The translations under genes were made by a program, and so were the position numbers. Source: Streptomyces sp. HB132 (GTDB lineage: Bacteria; Actinomycetota; Actinomycetes; Streptomycetales; Streptomycetaceae). Taken from it: 64,000 nucleotides of DNA. The number at the start of each line of letters is the position of its first letter. The first letter of the stretch is position 1. The stretch is taken from positions 124,001 to 188,000 of the forward strand of contig NZ_JAFBGA010000004.1 in the NCBI RefSeq assembly GCF_016909575.1, written 5' to 3'. Below, one piece after another: positions 34,459-43,175 of this stretch. The notes under the pieces were generated by a model. That model had not been told where the DNA came from. It made no database searches and worked only from the letters and a program-made list of their open reading frames with translations.

Positions 34459-35253
34459 ATGGCAGAGCGCAAGCCGATCGAATCCTGGCTGACCGACATG
34501 GACGGCGTCCTCATCCACGAGGGCACGCCGATCCCCGGGGCCGACGCCTTCATCAAGCGGCTGCGGGACTCCGGACTGCCCTTCCTCGTCCTCACGAACA
34601 ACTCCATCTACACAGCCCGTGACCTGCACGCGCGCCTCAAGCGCATGGGGCTGGACGTGCCCGTGGAGAACATCTGGACCTCCGCCCTGGCCACCGCCCA
34701 GTTCCTGGACGACCAACGGCCGCGCGGCACGGCGTACGTGATCGGCGAGGCGGGACTCACCACCGCGCTCCACGACATCGGCTACGTCCTCACCGACCAC
34801 GAGCCCGATTACGTCGTCCTGGGGGAAACCCGCACATACAGCTTCGAGGCGCTCACCAAGGCGATCCGGCTGATCAACGGCGGCGCCCGCTTCATCTGCA
34901 CCAACCCGGACGAGACCGGCCCGTCCGCCGAGGGCCCGCTCCCCGCCACCGGCTCGGTCGCCGCGCTGATCACCAAGGCCACCGGCAAGGCGCCGTACTT
35001 CGCGGGCAAGCCCAACCCGCTGATGATGCGGACCGGGCTCAACGCCATCGGCGCCCACTCCGAGACCTCCGCCATGATCGGCGACCGGATGGACACCGAC
35101 GTGCTCGCCGGCCTGGAGGCGGGCATGCAGACCTTCCTGGTCCTCACCGGCCTGACCACGGAGGTCGACATGGACCGCTACCCCTTCCGGCCCTCCACGG
35201 TCGTCGACTCCATCGCGGACCTCGTCGACCTGGTAGACCTGCCCACCCCGTAA
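34459..35253 (+). CDS. HAD-IIA family phosphatase (NagD-like)
   Basis: 264 aa. HAD motif I is WLTDMDGVL (nucleophile in DxDG), motif II FLVLTNNS, and motif IV IGDRMDTDVLAG; FAGKPNPLMM supplies the motif III lysine. The cap domain between motifs II and III is of the NagD (IIA) type. These enzymes dephosphorylate small sugar phosphates or nucleotides. GGCAGGAG lies upstream of ATG 34459. Confidence 0.93.
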   Translation: MAERKPIESWLTDMDGVLIHEGTPIPGADAFIKRLRDSGLPFLVLTNNSIYTARDLHARLKRMGLDVPVENIWTSALATAQFLDDQRPRGTAYVIGEAGLTTALHDIGYVLTDHEPDYVVLGETRTYSFEALTKAIRLINGGARFICTNPDETGPSAEGPLPATGSVAALITKATGKAPYFAGKPNPLMMRTGLNAIGAHSETSAMIGDRMDTDVLAGLEAGMQTFLVLTGLTTEVDMDRYPFRPSTVVDSIADLVDLVDLPTP

Positions 35254-35319
35254 CCCGACCGGGCCACAGCGGATGCGGGCCGCCAACTGACGCGTGAACC
35301 TTCCATCAGGAGGTTTACG

Positions 35320-35883
35320 ATGCGTTCACTGCCCCTCACTTTCTGTGCCGCCCTGGTGGCCGGGACGATAGCCCTGCCCGCGTCCGCGGCCCTGGCCGCT
35401 CCCGCGGCCGACGAGCCCAGGGACGAGAAGCGTTCAGGAACGGTCTCGGTCAGTCCGTCCCGTGTCTCCCCCGGCGGGGAGGTGGAGCTCCGGGTCGACG
35501 TCTGCGGCAAGGGCAGGTCGGCCCGGGGGAACTCCGAGGCGTTCGTCTCCGAAGCGCGCTTCGAGCCGGGGGACGGCAAGGAGCTCGTCGCCGAGGCCCG
35601 GATCCGCTCCGACGCCGCACCCGACGACTACGAGGTCTGGGTGACCTGCAAGGACGGCCACGGCAAGGCCACCGGCACGGTCACCGTCGTCCACCACGGC
35701 CGCCCCTCACCCGTCGCCCCCGTACGGGCCGGCGGCGGTGGCACCGCTGTGCTCGCCCAGGAAACCGCGGCCGACGAGGGCCCCGGCACCCGGCACGCGG
35801 TGATCGGCCTCGGGCTGGGCGCCGTCGCGGCCGTCGCCGTCGCGTTCCGCAGCGCGCGCCGCCGCCGCCCGGCGCAGCACTGA
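35320..35883 (+). CDS. Secreted membrane-anchored protein paired with a sortase
   Basis: 187 aa. Signal peptide (FCAALVAGTIALPASAALA), an Ig-like beta domain (GTVSVSPSRVSPGGEVELRVDVCG, then EVWVTC), a disordered segment, a membrane helix near 160-178 and an RRRRP tail. No clear LPxTG motif is visible. AGGAGG precedes the ATG. The class F sortase starts 1 nt after its stop, a pairing seen in Streptomyces. Confidence 0.82.
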   Translation: MRSLPLTFCAALVAGTIALPASAALAAPAADEPRDEKRSGTVSVSPSRVSPGGEVELRVDVCGKGRSARGNSEAFVSEARFEPGDGKELVAEARIRSDAAPDDYEVWVTCKDGHGKATGTVTVVHHGRPSPVAPVRAGGGGTAVLAQETAADEGPGTRHAVIGLGLGAVAAVAVAFRSARRRRPAQH

Positions 35884-35884
35884 C

Positions 35885-36556
35885 GTGTCCACCCCGGACC
35901 GTTCCGCCGGCACGGGGCGCCTGCTGACCGGCGTCGCCTGGGCCGTCCTGCTGCTGGGCCTCTGGCTGTGGGGCCGTGCCGCCACCGCCGGCAACTCCGC
36001 CCCGACGACCGGTGACGTAGCTGCGGTCGGCCGCCCCCTCGGCGTACCGCTGCCCCCGGCCCACGATCCGCTCGACGGCGCCGCGCCGCAGCGGGTCGAA
36101 CTCCCTTCCGCCGGGGTCGACGCGACCGTGGTGCGGCGCGGACTGGACGACGAGGGGGCCATCGAGCCCCCGCCCTTCGAGACACCGGGCGCCGTCGGCT
36201 GGTACGCCGAGGGCACCGAGCCCGGCACGGAGGGAGCCGCGCTCTTCGTCGGCCATGTCGACACCGAGACGGAACCCGCCGTGTTCTACGGGCTCAGCGC
36301 CGCCAGGCCCGGCGAGAAGATCAGGGTGAGCCGGTCCGACGGCAAGGTCGCCGAGTTCACCATCGACGACGTCCAGGTCTTCACCCGGGAACGCTTCGAC
36401 GCACAGAAGGCGTACGGGCCGCGCGAGGACGGGCGGGCCGAGCTGCGGCTGATCACCTGCGGCGGCACGTACGACCAGAAGTCGCACGCGTACACGGCCA
36501 ACGTCGTCGTGTCCGCGTACCTGACGGCGGAGAAGAGCGCCGACAGGAGCACGTAG
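35885..36556 (+). CDS. Class F sortase
   Basis: 223 aa. An N-terminal membrane anchor (TGVAWAVLLLGLWLWG) precedes the sortase beta-barrel. Catalytic His124 lies in FVGHVDT and Cys192 in LITCGG. The arginine usually found after the cysteine is not obvious in the segment SHAYTANVVV, so activity is worth checking. GTG 35885 directly follows the stop of the secreted partner. Class F sortases attach surface proteins to the wall in actinobacteria; the substrate is unproven here. Confidence 0.88.
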   Translation: MSTPDRSAGTGRLLTGVAWAVLLLGLWLWGRAATAGNSAPTTGDVAAVGRPLGVPLPPAHDPLDGAAPQRVELPSAGVDATVVRRGLDDEGAIEPPPFETPGAVGWYAEGTEPGTEGAALFVGHVDTETEPAVFYGLSAARPGEKIRVSRSDGKVAEFTIDDVQVFTRERFDAQKAYGPREDGRAELRLITCGGTYDQKSHAYTANVVVSAYLTAEKSADRST

Positions 36557-36933
36557 GGGAACGCGCACGCGACGCCGTGAGGAACGGCGCGCGGATCCGC
36601 CGAAACGCCCCGGACAGGACGACCCGGCCCGGTCGGTGCCCGCTCCCCCTCGGAGCCGCCGGCCGGGCCGGTCCTCTACCGCGGTGTCCGGGCCGCGGGA
36701 GTGGCGCGGACACGACGCGGGAGGCCGCAGGTGGTTCGTACCGACACGACACTGTAGAACGACGACGCGTGGCGCCCGGAGGTCTTCCGGCAGGATGTCC
36801 GGATCCATGCGGAAGCGTCCGGGGATCAGGACCGCTGTACCCGGATTGGGGCCGACGGGCAGTGCATCGGGTCAAGGGGGATTGGATGTAAGGCAGTTGC
36901 GCCGGTCGAGGCTGAGAGCCACGGCCGTGACGG

Positions 36934-37254
36934 TCACGGTTCTGCTGCCGGCCGGGTGCTCCTGGCCGCGCGTATCCGGCAGGTCTCCTGCGAGAGGGGC
37001 GAGCGGTAGCGCACCGTGTACGGCCGGTCCGGTTCGGACCGGGTCAGTGGTCCGGCCAGCCGGCTGGAGTGCTCGTAGTCGTAGCGTGACAGCGCACTCC
37101 GCGCCTGCCGCCGCTGTCTCCCGGCGCCCGGCTGCGGGGCTAACCGCAGCTGGCCGTGTGGCCAGGGCCGTTGTTCTGCCGGTCGCCCGACGGCGTCGAC
37201 GCCATGGTCATCCCCCCGCACGCAGGACTCTGCCTGATTCATACCTGTGCTCAC
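36934..37254 (-). pseudogene. Truncated fragment of a family 2 glycosyltransferase-like gene
   Basis: On the minus strand the segment YDYEHSSRLAGPLT ... RPYTVRYRSPLSQE (about 37100-36960) has clear coding codon bias and resembles the N-terminus of Streptomyces GT2 proteins as I remember them. The frame then ends after RIRAARSTRPAAEP with no catalytic domain. A lipoprotein-like leader on the plus strand (36885-36965, with LLPAGCS) breaks off at the same place. I read both as remnants meeting at a deletion junction. The rest of 36557-37372 holds no gene I can support. Confidence 0.4.
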
Positions 37255-37330
37255 CTCAGCGGGGTTCCCGCCCCGCGAGAAAGCTGGTTACTGCTTCCCC
37301 GGGCCGGGGGCGCGTGCGGTGGTGAGGTGG

Positions 37331-37350
37331 AGCGCCCCCCGGGGGGCGCT
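37331..37350. repeat. Perfect 20-bp GC palindrome
   Basis: AGCGCCCCCCGGGGGGCGCT reads the same on both strands. It lies 23 nt from the tRNA terminator hairpin. It could be part of a tandem terminator or the remnant of an intergenic repeat. Confidence 0.4.
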
Positions 37351-37372
37351 TCCCGTGCCGGGGTGGACATGA

Positions 37373-37407
37373 GCGAGGCCCCCTCACCGTCGGTGAGGGG
37401 GCCTCGC
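37373..37407. terminator. Hairpin terminator downstream of tRNA-Lys copy 1
   Basis: Arms of 16 bp (37373-37388 and 37392-37407), GCGAGGCCCCCTCACC and its complement, with a 3-nt loop. It follows the 3' end of the minus-strand tRNA by 7 nt. Confidence 0.75.
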
Positions 37408-37414
37408 TGTTGCG

Positions 37415-37488
37415 TGCGCCGTCAGGGACTCGAACCCCGGACCCGCTGATTAAGAGTCAGCTGCTCTAACCAACTGAGCTAACGGCGC
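37415..37488 (-). tRNA. tRNA-Lys (CTT), copy 1
   Basis: Reverse-strand cloverleaf: acceptor GCGCCGT pairs with ACGGCGC, D-arm GCTC...GAGC, anticodon stem GCTGA/TCAGC around loop CTCTTAA giving anticodon CTT, T-arm with GGTTCGAGTCC. Discriminator A; no encoded CCA. Sequence is identical to the copies at 41974 and 53311. Confidence 0.97.
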
Positions 37489-37657
37489 CTGCTGACCTGG
37501 AGAACTTTACCCGATGTGGCGGAGTGCTCCCGACCAATTCCTCTCCCGCCCGGCCTGTCGGATGGTCGTTTTTTCTCTTTAGTCCGTCACCATGAGATAT
37601 GCCGGGAAAGTAGGGGTGCGGGAGATTTGGACGATTGTCGAAGGGAAGAGGAGTCGC

Positions 37658-38944
37658 ATGACTGTGCCGGTCTTTGAGGAATACGAACCCACCGCCGACT
37701 GTGGTTGTCCCGGCTGCGCGCAGCGCCGCCGTACGGCCGCCACGCTGCCCCTGCGTCTGGGCGGACATCCCGCCGCGCACGGTGCGCGGCGGGCGCTGGT
37801 GCTGGTCACCGCGGCGGGAGTGGTCCTGTCCTGCGGTGCCGGCGAGGCCGCGGCCACCGCCGTCGAACGCGATGCCCGCGCGGGGGCCGAGGCCGACCCC
37901 CAGCCGGTCACCCCCCAGGGCCCGGTGGGGCCCCTGTACAACAGCGGAACCTCGGGTCCGCCCTCCGCACCGGGCACGGCGCAGCGCACGACGACCAGGA
38001 CCGAGATCATCACCCGCGCGAAGAAATGGGTGACCGCGAAGGTCCCCTACGACATGGGCGCCTACTGGTCGGACGGCTACCGGCAGGACTGCTCCGGATT
38101 CGTGTCGATGGCCTGGAACCTCGGCACCAACGAGTGGACCGGCAGCCTCGCGGCCTTCGGGACGAAGATCGCCCGGGAGGATCTGGAGCCCGGCGACATC
38201 CTCCTCTTCCACAACCTGGCCGACCCCGCGGTGGGTTCGCACGTCACGGTGTTCGGCGGCTGGACCGACCACACGCACAGTCACTACCTGGCGTACGAGC
38301 AGACCCGCCCGAACGCGCGGCAGGCGACGACGCGGATGGCGTACTGGAGCAACTCCTCCAAGTACGTCGCCTACCGCTACAAGGGCATCGTCAGCGGCGC
38401 GAGCGGCAGCGGCTCGGCCACCGCGTTCCCCGGGGCCGGGAAGTTCGGGCCCGGCGCGAACAACGCGCACGTGACACGGCTCGGGCAGCTGCTCATCGCC
38501 CAGGGCGGCAAACGGTTCTACAAACAGGGCGCCGGACCGCGCTGGAGCGACGCCGACAAGCGCGCGACGCAGGCCTTCCAGCTGGCGCAGGGGTGGAAGG
38601 GCAAGGAGGCCGACGGCGTCCCCGGCCCGCACACCTGGCGGCTGCTGGTGGGCGGAACCGGCCGGAAGATCCCCGCCGCCGGGACCGGCGGCTCCCCGAG
38701 CGGGGCCGCGGCATATCCGGGGAAGAGCTTCTTCGCTCCCGGCCAGTCCAACAGCCATGTCCAGAAGCTGGGCGCCCAGCTGGTGAAGAGGGGATACGGC
38801 ACGCACTACGCGACCGGCCCCGGCCCGCGCTGGACGGAGGCGGACCGCCGGAACGTCGAGGGATTCCAGCGCGCACAGGGCTGGCGAGGGCGCGCGGCCG
38901 ACGGATACCCGGGGCCGGAGACATGGCGGCGGTTGTTCGCATGA
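37658..38944 (+). CDS. NlpC/P60-like wall hydrolase with two peptidoglycan-binding domains
   Basis: 428 aa from ATG 37658, preceded by GAGGAG. One N-terminal hydrophobic helix (46-62) follows an unusual DCGCPGC motif (14-20). The papain-like domain (about 115-260) has Cys145 in RQDCSGFVSMAW and a His in GSHVTVFGGW. Two C-terminal repeats (FGPGANNAHVTRLGQLL and FFAPGQSNSHVQKLGAQL, each ending in GPxTWRRL) are peptidoglycan-binding modules. Probably secreted and cuts or remodels the cell wall. Confidence 0.88.
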   Translation: MTVPVFEEYEPTADCGCPGCAQRRRTAATLPLRLGGHPAAHGARRALVLVTAAGVVLSCGAGEAAATAVERDARAGAEADPQPVTPQGPVGPLYNSGTSGPPSAPGTAQRTTTRTEIITRAKKWVTAKVPYDMGAYWSDGYRQDCSGFVSMAWNLGTNEWTGSLAAFGTKIAREDLEPGDILLFHNLADPAVGSHVTVFGGWTDHTHSHYLAYEQTRPNARQATTRMAYWSNSSKYVAYRYKGIVSGASGSGSATAFPGAGKFGPGANNAHVTRLGQLLIAQGGKRFYKQGAGPRWSDADKRATQAFQLAQGWKGKEADGVPGPHTWRLLVGGTGRKIPAAGTGGSPSGAAAYPGKSFFAPGQSNSHVQKLGAQLVKRGYGTHYATGPGPRWTEADRRNVEGFQRAQGWRGRAADGYPGPETWRRLFA

Positions 38945-38966
38945 CGGCTGAAGTGACGGAACAGAC

Positions 38967-41144
38967 ATGACGGAGGCGGGAATGCGGTCCACGGAAAACG
39001 TGCGGGGCGAGTGGGACGAGCTGGGCGAGCGGGACACACGGGTGATCCTGCCCGGGCCCGGTGCGGGGGACGGAGGGGGGCAGGTGTCCGGCGAAGTGCC
39101 GCTGGTGACACAGACGTACGAGGCGGGGGTGCCGGGGCCCGGCGTGGAGCCGGAGGCGGAGATGAGCGCGGCGCCGGAATCGGCTTCGGCCCCTTCGGCC
39201 CCTTCGGTGGGGCGGCCCGTCGTGACACCGGCGGAGCCGCCTGCCGTGCTGCGGGCGGCTCCACGGGCCGGGGAGGGCGAGGCCGTCCCGGCTGATCCGG
39301 GGCAGCCTCCGGCCGCGGTGGCCGCAGTCGGCCGAGCCGCCCCGGCGTTCGGCGTAGGCCCGGCGGACCTGGACCTGGACCTGGATCTCGACCAGGGTCT
39401 CGCCCCGGTCCCGGCCCCGGCGCAGATCGCGGTCCCGGTCCCGGTCGTGACCCCGGTCCCGGCGCTGATCGTGGCCCCGGCCCCGGTCGTGGCCCCGGTC
39501 CCGGCCTCGGTCGCGGGGCCGGCGCCGGTCGTGGGACCGGACCTCCGGCCGGGTCCGGGCGCGGTCGTGGGGCTGGACCCGGCGCCCCGCCCGGAGACGC
39601 CGGTGCCGTGGCCGGACCTGGGTCCGGACCTGTACCTGGGCCTGGATCCGGTACATCCGGTACAGGTGGGCGTTTCGGAGCCGGTGGGCCCGGTGCCGGT
39701 GATCGGTGCGGAGCCGCCGGGCCTGGATCCGGTCTCCGGGCTGTGGCCACTCCGGGAGACGGCCGCGGACGCCTGCACGCACGTGGCCACCCGTGCGGAC
39801 ACGGAGGCGGCCGACGGCGCGGACACCGAAGCGACGGTCTGCGCGGGCACGATGCCGCTCGCCCCCGCAGTGGCGGATGCGCGGCCGGATCCGGCGGACC
39901 GGGGGGACACGCGGGGGAGCGAGCCGGCGGACGGGCCCGAGGACGGGCAGCCGCAGTTCCGCCCCGGCGGCGGAGTGCGGGTGCCCGACGAGGACCGCGC
40001 CCCGGCGACGCCCGACGCCGAGACCGCGGACCCGGCCGCCTGGTGGGGCGCCGGGCGGCGCCCCGTCATCAGCACGGAGGCCACCGCGCCCATTCCCGCG
40101 CACCTTCTCTTCCGCGACGACGGGCAGGGCCGCGGACCGGCGGGCGCCGACGGCACCGACGCCGCGCGGACCGGTGCCCGCCGCCCACCCTCGCCGCGCT
40201 CCCCCCGGGCGCAGAGGCCGTCCCGACTCGCGCCCCCTGCCGACATGCGGCTCACCGAGCGGCCCGGCCCCGTACTGCCCGGCTGGGTCGCGCTGTTCAC
40301 CGCGGCTGTGGGAACGGCCGCCGGGGGTGCCGTGCTGTGGTGGCAGGGCGCGCTGCCCGCCGCCGTGAACGACCGCCTCGGCCTGGAGGCCCGCCCGTAC
40401 GACGGCATCGGTGTCGGAGCCTGGGCCCTGCTCGGGCTGACGGCGGCCGTGCTGCTGCTCGCACTCTGCGGTCTCGGCCGGGGCCGGGTCGGATACGCCT
40501 CGGTGCTGACGCTCTTCGGCGGCTACCGGGGCAGCGTCCATCGCACCGGTCTCCTCTGGGTCTCCCCGCTCCTGCGGCGCCGCCGTGTCGACGTACGCCT
40601 GCGGCACTGGCGCAGTGAGCCGCTGCGCGCCGTGGACGCGAACGGCACCGCCCTGCGGGCCGTGGTCCTCGTCGTCTGGCGGGTGAAGGACACCGTGCGG
40701 GCCGCGCTCGGTGTCGCCGACCACGAGCGGTATCTGCGCGACCAGGTGGAGGCGGCGCTCGCGCGGGTGCTCTCGCAGCTGCCCGCCGACGCCTTCCACG
40801 AGGACACCCACACACTGCGCGACGCGGAGGCGGTGGGCGACGCGCTGACCCGGATGGTGACGGCGGACTGCATGCCCGTGGGCATCGAGGTGTACTCCGC
40901 GCAGCCGACCGGGATCGAGTACGCCCCCGAGGTCGCGGCGGCGATGCAGCGGTGCCGGGTCGCGGCGATCGACGCGAAACACCGGGACGGAGTGCTCACC
41001 TCCCTGGTCGACGCGGTGGACGACACGGTCGGCCGGCTGACCGCGCGCGGCATCGTCGAGCTCGACGACTATGAACACAAGGCCCTGGTGAGGGATCTGA
41101 CGGTGGCTTTCTACACCGGGCGGAGCGGATCGGAAGGGAGCTGA
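38967..41144 (+). CDS. SPFH/band-7 protein with long low-complexity N-terminus
   Basis: 725 aa. Residues 1-430 are disordered, with a Pro/Val/Ala repeat block near 130-230. Two membrane helices follow (ALFTAAVGTAAGGAVLWW and ALLGLTAAVLLLALCGLG). The C-terminal SPFH domain (about 505-700) has GGYRGSVHRTGLLWVSPL and DQVEAALARVLSQLPADAF. SPFH proteins form membrane microdomain scaffolds. The gene starts 22 nt after the wall hydrolase stop and may share its transcript. Confidence 0.85.
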   Translation: MTEAGMRSTENVRGEWDELGERDTRVILPGPGAGDGGGQVSGEVPLVTQTYEAGVPGPGVEPEAEMSAAPESASAPSAPSVGRPVVTPAEPPAVLRAAPRAGEGEAVPADPGQPPAAVAAVGRAAPAFGVGPADLDLDLDLDQGLAPVPAPAQIAVPVPVVTPVPALIVAPAPVVAPVPASVAGPAPVVGPDLRPGPGAVVGLDPAPRPETPVPWPDLGPDLYLGLDPVHPVQVGVSEPVGPVPVIGAEPPGLDPVSGLWPLRETAADACTHVATRADTEAADGADTEATVCAGTMPLAPAVADARPDPADRGDTRGSEPADGPEDGQPQFRPGGGVRVPDEDRAPATPDAETADPAAWWGAGRRPVISTEATAPIPAHLLFRDDGQGRGPAGADGTDAARTGARRPPSPRSPRAQRPSRLAPPADMRLTERPGPVLPGWVALFTAAVGTAAGGAVLWWQGALPAAVNDRLGLEARPYDGIGVGAWALLGLTAAVLLLALCGLGRGRVGYASVLTLFGGYRGSVHRTGLLWVSPLLRRRRVDVRLRHWRSEPLRAVDANGTALRAVVLVVWRVKDTVRAALGVADHERYLRDQVEAALARVLSQLPADAFHEDTHTLRDAEAVGDALTRMVTADCMPVGIEVYSAQPTGIEYAPEVAAAMQRCRVAAIDAKHRDGVLTSLVDAVDDTVGRLTARGIVELDDYEHKALVRDLTVAFYTGRSGSEGS
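39355..39680 (+). repeat. Low-complexity CCGGTCCCGG-type coding repeat
   Basis: Degenerate repeats of CCGGTCCCGGCCCCGG-like units encode Pro-Val-Pro-Ala stretches of the SPFH protein. Prone to slippage and length change between strains. Confidence 0.7.
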
Positions 41145-41189
41145 CCCCTTCCGGTCGTGCGGGAGTGCGCGCAGAAACCCGATGCACAT

Positions 41190-41240
41190 TGGTCTGGACA
41201 TGTTCATGACGCGTCAATAATCTGGACTTGGTCTAGACCG
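41190..41240 (+). promoter_or_regulatory. Two DasR-type (dre/chitinase) operator sites
   Basis: TGGTCTGGACAT (41190-41201) and TGGTCTAGACCG (41229-41240) match the dre consensus core TGGTCTAGACCA and the 12-bp repeats of Streptomyces chitinase promoters. They sit 72-122 bp before the LPMO start, the expected place for repression by the N-acetylglucosamine regulator DasR. Confidence 0.7.
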
Positions 41241-41311
41241 CACAGCGACGCGCGCAGTACAGCTCAGAACATCCCCAGAACATCCCCCACGTTCTCGAGG
41301 AGCGACACAGC

Positions 41312-41902
41312 ATGCGGAAAAGGGCAAGCGCGGCAGTCATCGGCCTGGCGATAGCGGGCGTCTCCATGTTCGCGACCGGCAGCGCCAGCAGCCACGGCTA
41401 CACGGATTCCCCCATCAGCCGGCAGAAGCTCTGCGCCAACGGCACCGTCACGGGCTGCGGCAACATCCAGTGGGAGCCGCAGAGCGTCGAGGGCCCCAAG
41501 GGCTTCCCGGCGGCAGGACCGGCGGACGGCAAGATCTGCGCCGGCGGAAACAGCGGGTTCGCCCAGCTCGACGACCCGCGCGGCGGCAACTGGCCCGCCA
41601 CCCAGGTCACCGCGGGGCAGGGCTACAGCTTCCGCTGGCAGTTCACCGCCCGGCACTCCACGAGTGACTTCCGCTACTACATCACCAAGAACGGCTGGGA
41701 CTCCACCAAGCCGCTCACCAGGGCCGCCCTGGAATCCCAGCCCTTCATGACGGTGCCCTACGGAAACCAGCAGCCTCCGGCCACCCTCACCCACCAGGGC
41801 TCCATGCCGACCCAGAAGACCGGGAAGCACGTCATCCTGGCCGTCTGGAACGTCGCCGACACCGGCAACGCGTTCTACGCGTGCTCCGACGTGAAGTTCT
41901 GA
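41312..41902 (+). CDS. AA10 lytic polysaccharide monooxygenase (chitin-active type)
   Basis: 196 aa. After signal peptide cleavage at SS|HGYT the mature chain begins with His28, one arm of the copper histidine brace; the second is His115 in FTARHSTSDF. The rest follows the small chitin-binding CBP21-like family, with paired cysteines (KLCANG ... GCGN; KICAGG ... YACSDV). It oxidises chitin or cellulose chains outside the cell. Single domain with no carbohydrate-binding module. Dre-like sites upstream link it to chitin use. Confidence 0.95.
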   Translation: MRKRASAAVIGLAIAGVSMFATGSASSHGYTDSPISRQKLCANGTVTGCGNIQWEPQSVEGPKGFPAAGPADGKICAGGNSGFAQLDDPRGGNWPATQVTAGQGYSFRWQFTARHSTSDFRYYITKNGWDSTKPLTRAALESQPFMTVPYGNQQPPATLTHQGSMPTQKTGKHVILAVWNVADTGNAFYACSDVKF

Positions 41903-41927
41903 CTGGCGCAACGTCCCAGGCGCAACG

Positions 41928-41966
41928 CACAGTGGGCGGTCTCCCGGAAGGAGACCGCCCACTGTG
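41928..41966. terminator. Hairpin terminator between LPMO and tRNA-Lys copy 2
   Basis: 17-bp perfect arms (41928-41944 and 41950-41966), core GTGGGCGGTCTCC, with loop CGGAA. It serves both the plus-strand LPMO gene and the minus-strand tRNA. Confidence 0.8.
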
Positions 41967-41973
41967 GTGTCTG

Positions 41974-42047
41974 TGCGCCGTCAGGGACTCGAACCCCGGA
42001 CCCGCTGATTAAGAGTCAGCTGCTCTAACCAACTGAGCTAACGGCGC
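41974..42047 (-). tRNA. tRNA-Lys (CTT), copy 2
   Basis: Base-for-base the same 74-nt cloverleaf as copy 1, anticodon CTT. The upstream CTGCTGAC sequence is also shared with copy 1, suggesting a common promoter-proximal element. Confidence 0.97.
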
Positions 42048-42241
42048 CTGCTGACTCGAAAATAATACCCGGTCCCCAGGGGTGCTGATGACACGTGCCC
42101 GCGGCAGGGCCGACAGCACCGCCGAACCGTGCGGACCCGCCCCTGACCTGCGGGTCCGCACCGCACATGTATACCGAGCGAGGACTCCCCGCCGCACCTG
42201 TGGGTGGCGCACGCCACAGACCGGGGCTCATGGGAAGCGGC

Positions 42242-43000
42242 TCAGAGCGACAGCGACAGGAGTACCGGTGCCGCCCGCCGGTTCAGTGTGGCGGCGGCAG
42301 CCCGCAGCCGGTGCGCGTGCTCGATCGGGAGGGACAGCGCCAGGCACCCCGCAGCCGACCCCGCCGTGAGCGGGACCGCCGCGCACACCGTGCCCACGGC
42401 GTACTCCTGGAGGTCGAGCATCGGGACCGTCGCCGGCTGGCTGTCCAGCTTCGAGAAGAGCACCTTCTCGCTCGTGATCGTCCGCGACGTCAGCCGTGCG
42501 ATGCGGTGCCGGGACAGATGGTCGCGCCGGCCGTTCTGGTCCAGCTGGGTCAGCAGGCACTTGCCGATCGCGCTGGCGTGCGCCGCCGAGCGGAAGTCCA
42601 CCCACTCGTTGACCGCGGGCGTGCGCGGCCCGTCCGCCACCTGCGTGACGCGGATCTCCCCGTCGACGTAACGGCTGACGTAGACCGCCGCACCGACCGA
42701 ATCCCGCAGCTGCACCAGGGTCTGCTGCAGCTTCGCCTCCACGGACCGCCGACGGGCGGCACCGGAGCCGAGCTCCAGGAGGGCGGATCCGATGACGTAC
42801 GCGCCGTCGGCCACCTGCTCGACGTATCCCTCGCGGCGCAGCGTCAGGAGGAGGGGTCTCAGGTGCCCGGTCGGGAGTCCCGTCTCCCGGGAGATCCGGG
42901 CCTCGGGTGCTCCGCTGCCGTGGGCGGACACGGATTCGAGCACGCGCAAGGCGTACTGCACCGAATGGAACGGCGCCTTCGGTTCCGGCTTCAACGCCAC
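42242..43000 (-). CDS. IclR family transcriptional regulator
   Basis: 252 aa. N-terminal winged helix (FHSVQYALRVLESVSAHG, ARISRETGLPTGHLRPLLLTL) and C-terminal IclR effector domain (SAAHASAIGKCLL, YAVGTVCAAVPLTAG). It lies 175 nt downstream of the ehu operon on the same strand and probably controls uptake or use of the imported compound. GCGTTG-rich sequence upstream; I see no clear operator. Confidence 0.9.
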   Translation of the reverse strand: MALKPEPKAPFHSVQYALRVLESVSAHGSGAPEARISRETGLPTGHLRPLLLTLRREGYVEQVADGAYVIGSALLELGSGAARRRSVEAKLQQTLVQLRDSVGAAVYVSRYVDGEIRVTQVADGPRTPAVNEWVDFRSAAHASAIGKCLLTQLDQNGRRDHLSRHRIARLTSRTITSEKVLFSKLDSQPATVPMLDLQEYAVGTVCAAVPLTAGSAAGCLALSLPIEHAHRLRAAAATLNRRAAPVLLSLSL

Positions 43001-43175
43001 GGTTCCCCCTCAGGGCCTCTACCAGGTTGTGACGGCAAGCTCGCGACCTACGATAGTCGCCAAGTGGCCGATTCGGAGGGGCTGTCGGGGAGTTGGCGGT
43101 GCGTCCCGGCTCGGAGAACAGGGACGCACCCGCCTGGCATATGCCAGGGTCACGAGTGCGGCGCCGAAGGCGAGG

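Noticed and set aside
36795..37325. Plus-strand frame with a lipoprotein-like leader (LLPAGCS)
   Set aside because: Coding bias fades soon after the leader and the rest is Arg/Ser/Pro-rich; treated as part of a scar, not a live gene.
37466..41207. Very long minus-strand frames opposite the wall hydrolase and SPFH genes
   Set aside because: They are Arg/Pro/Gly-rich antisense readings with no domain, and one runs through the tRNA gene.
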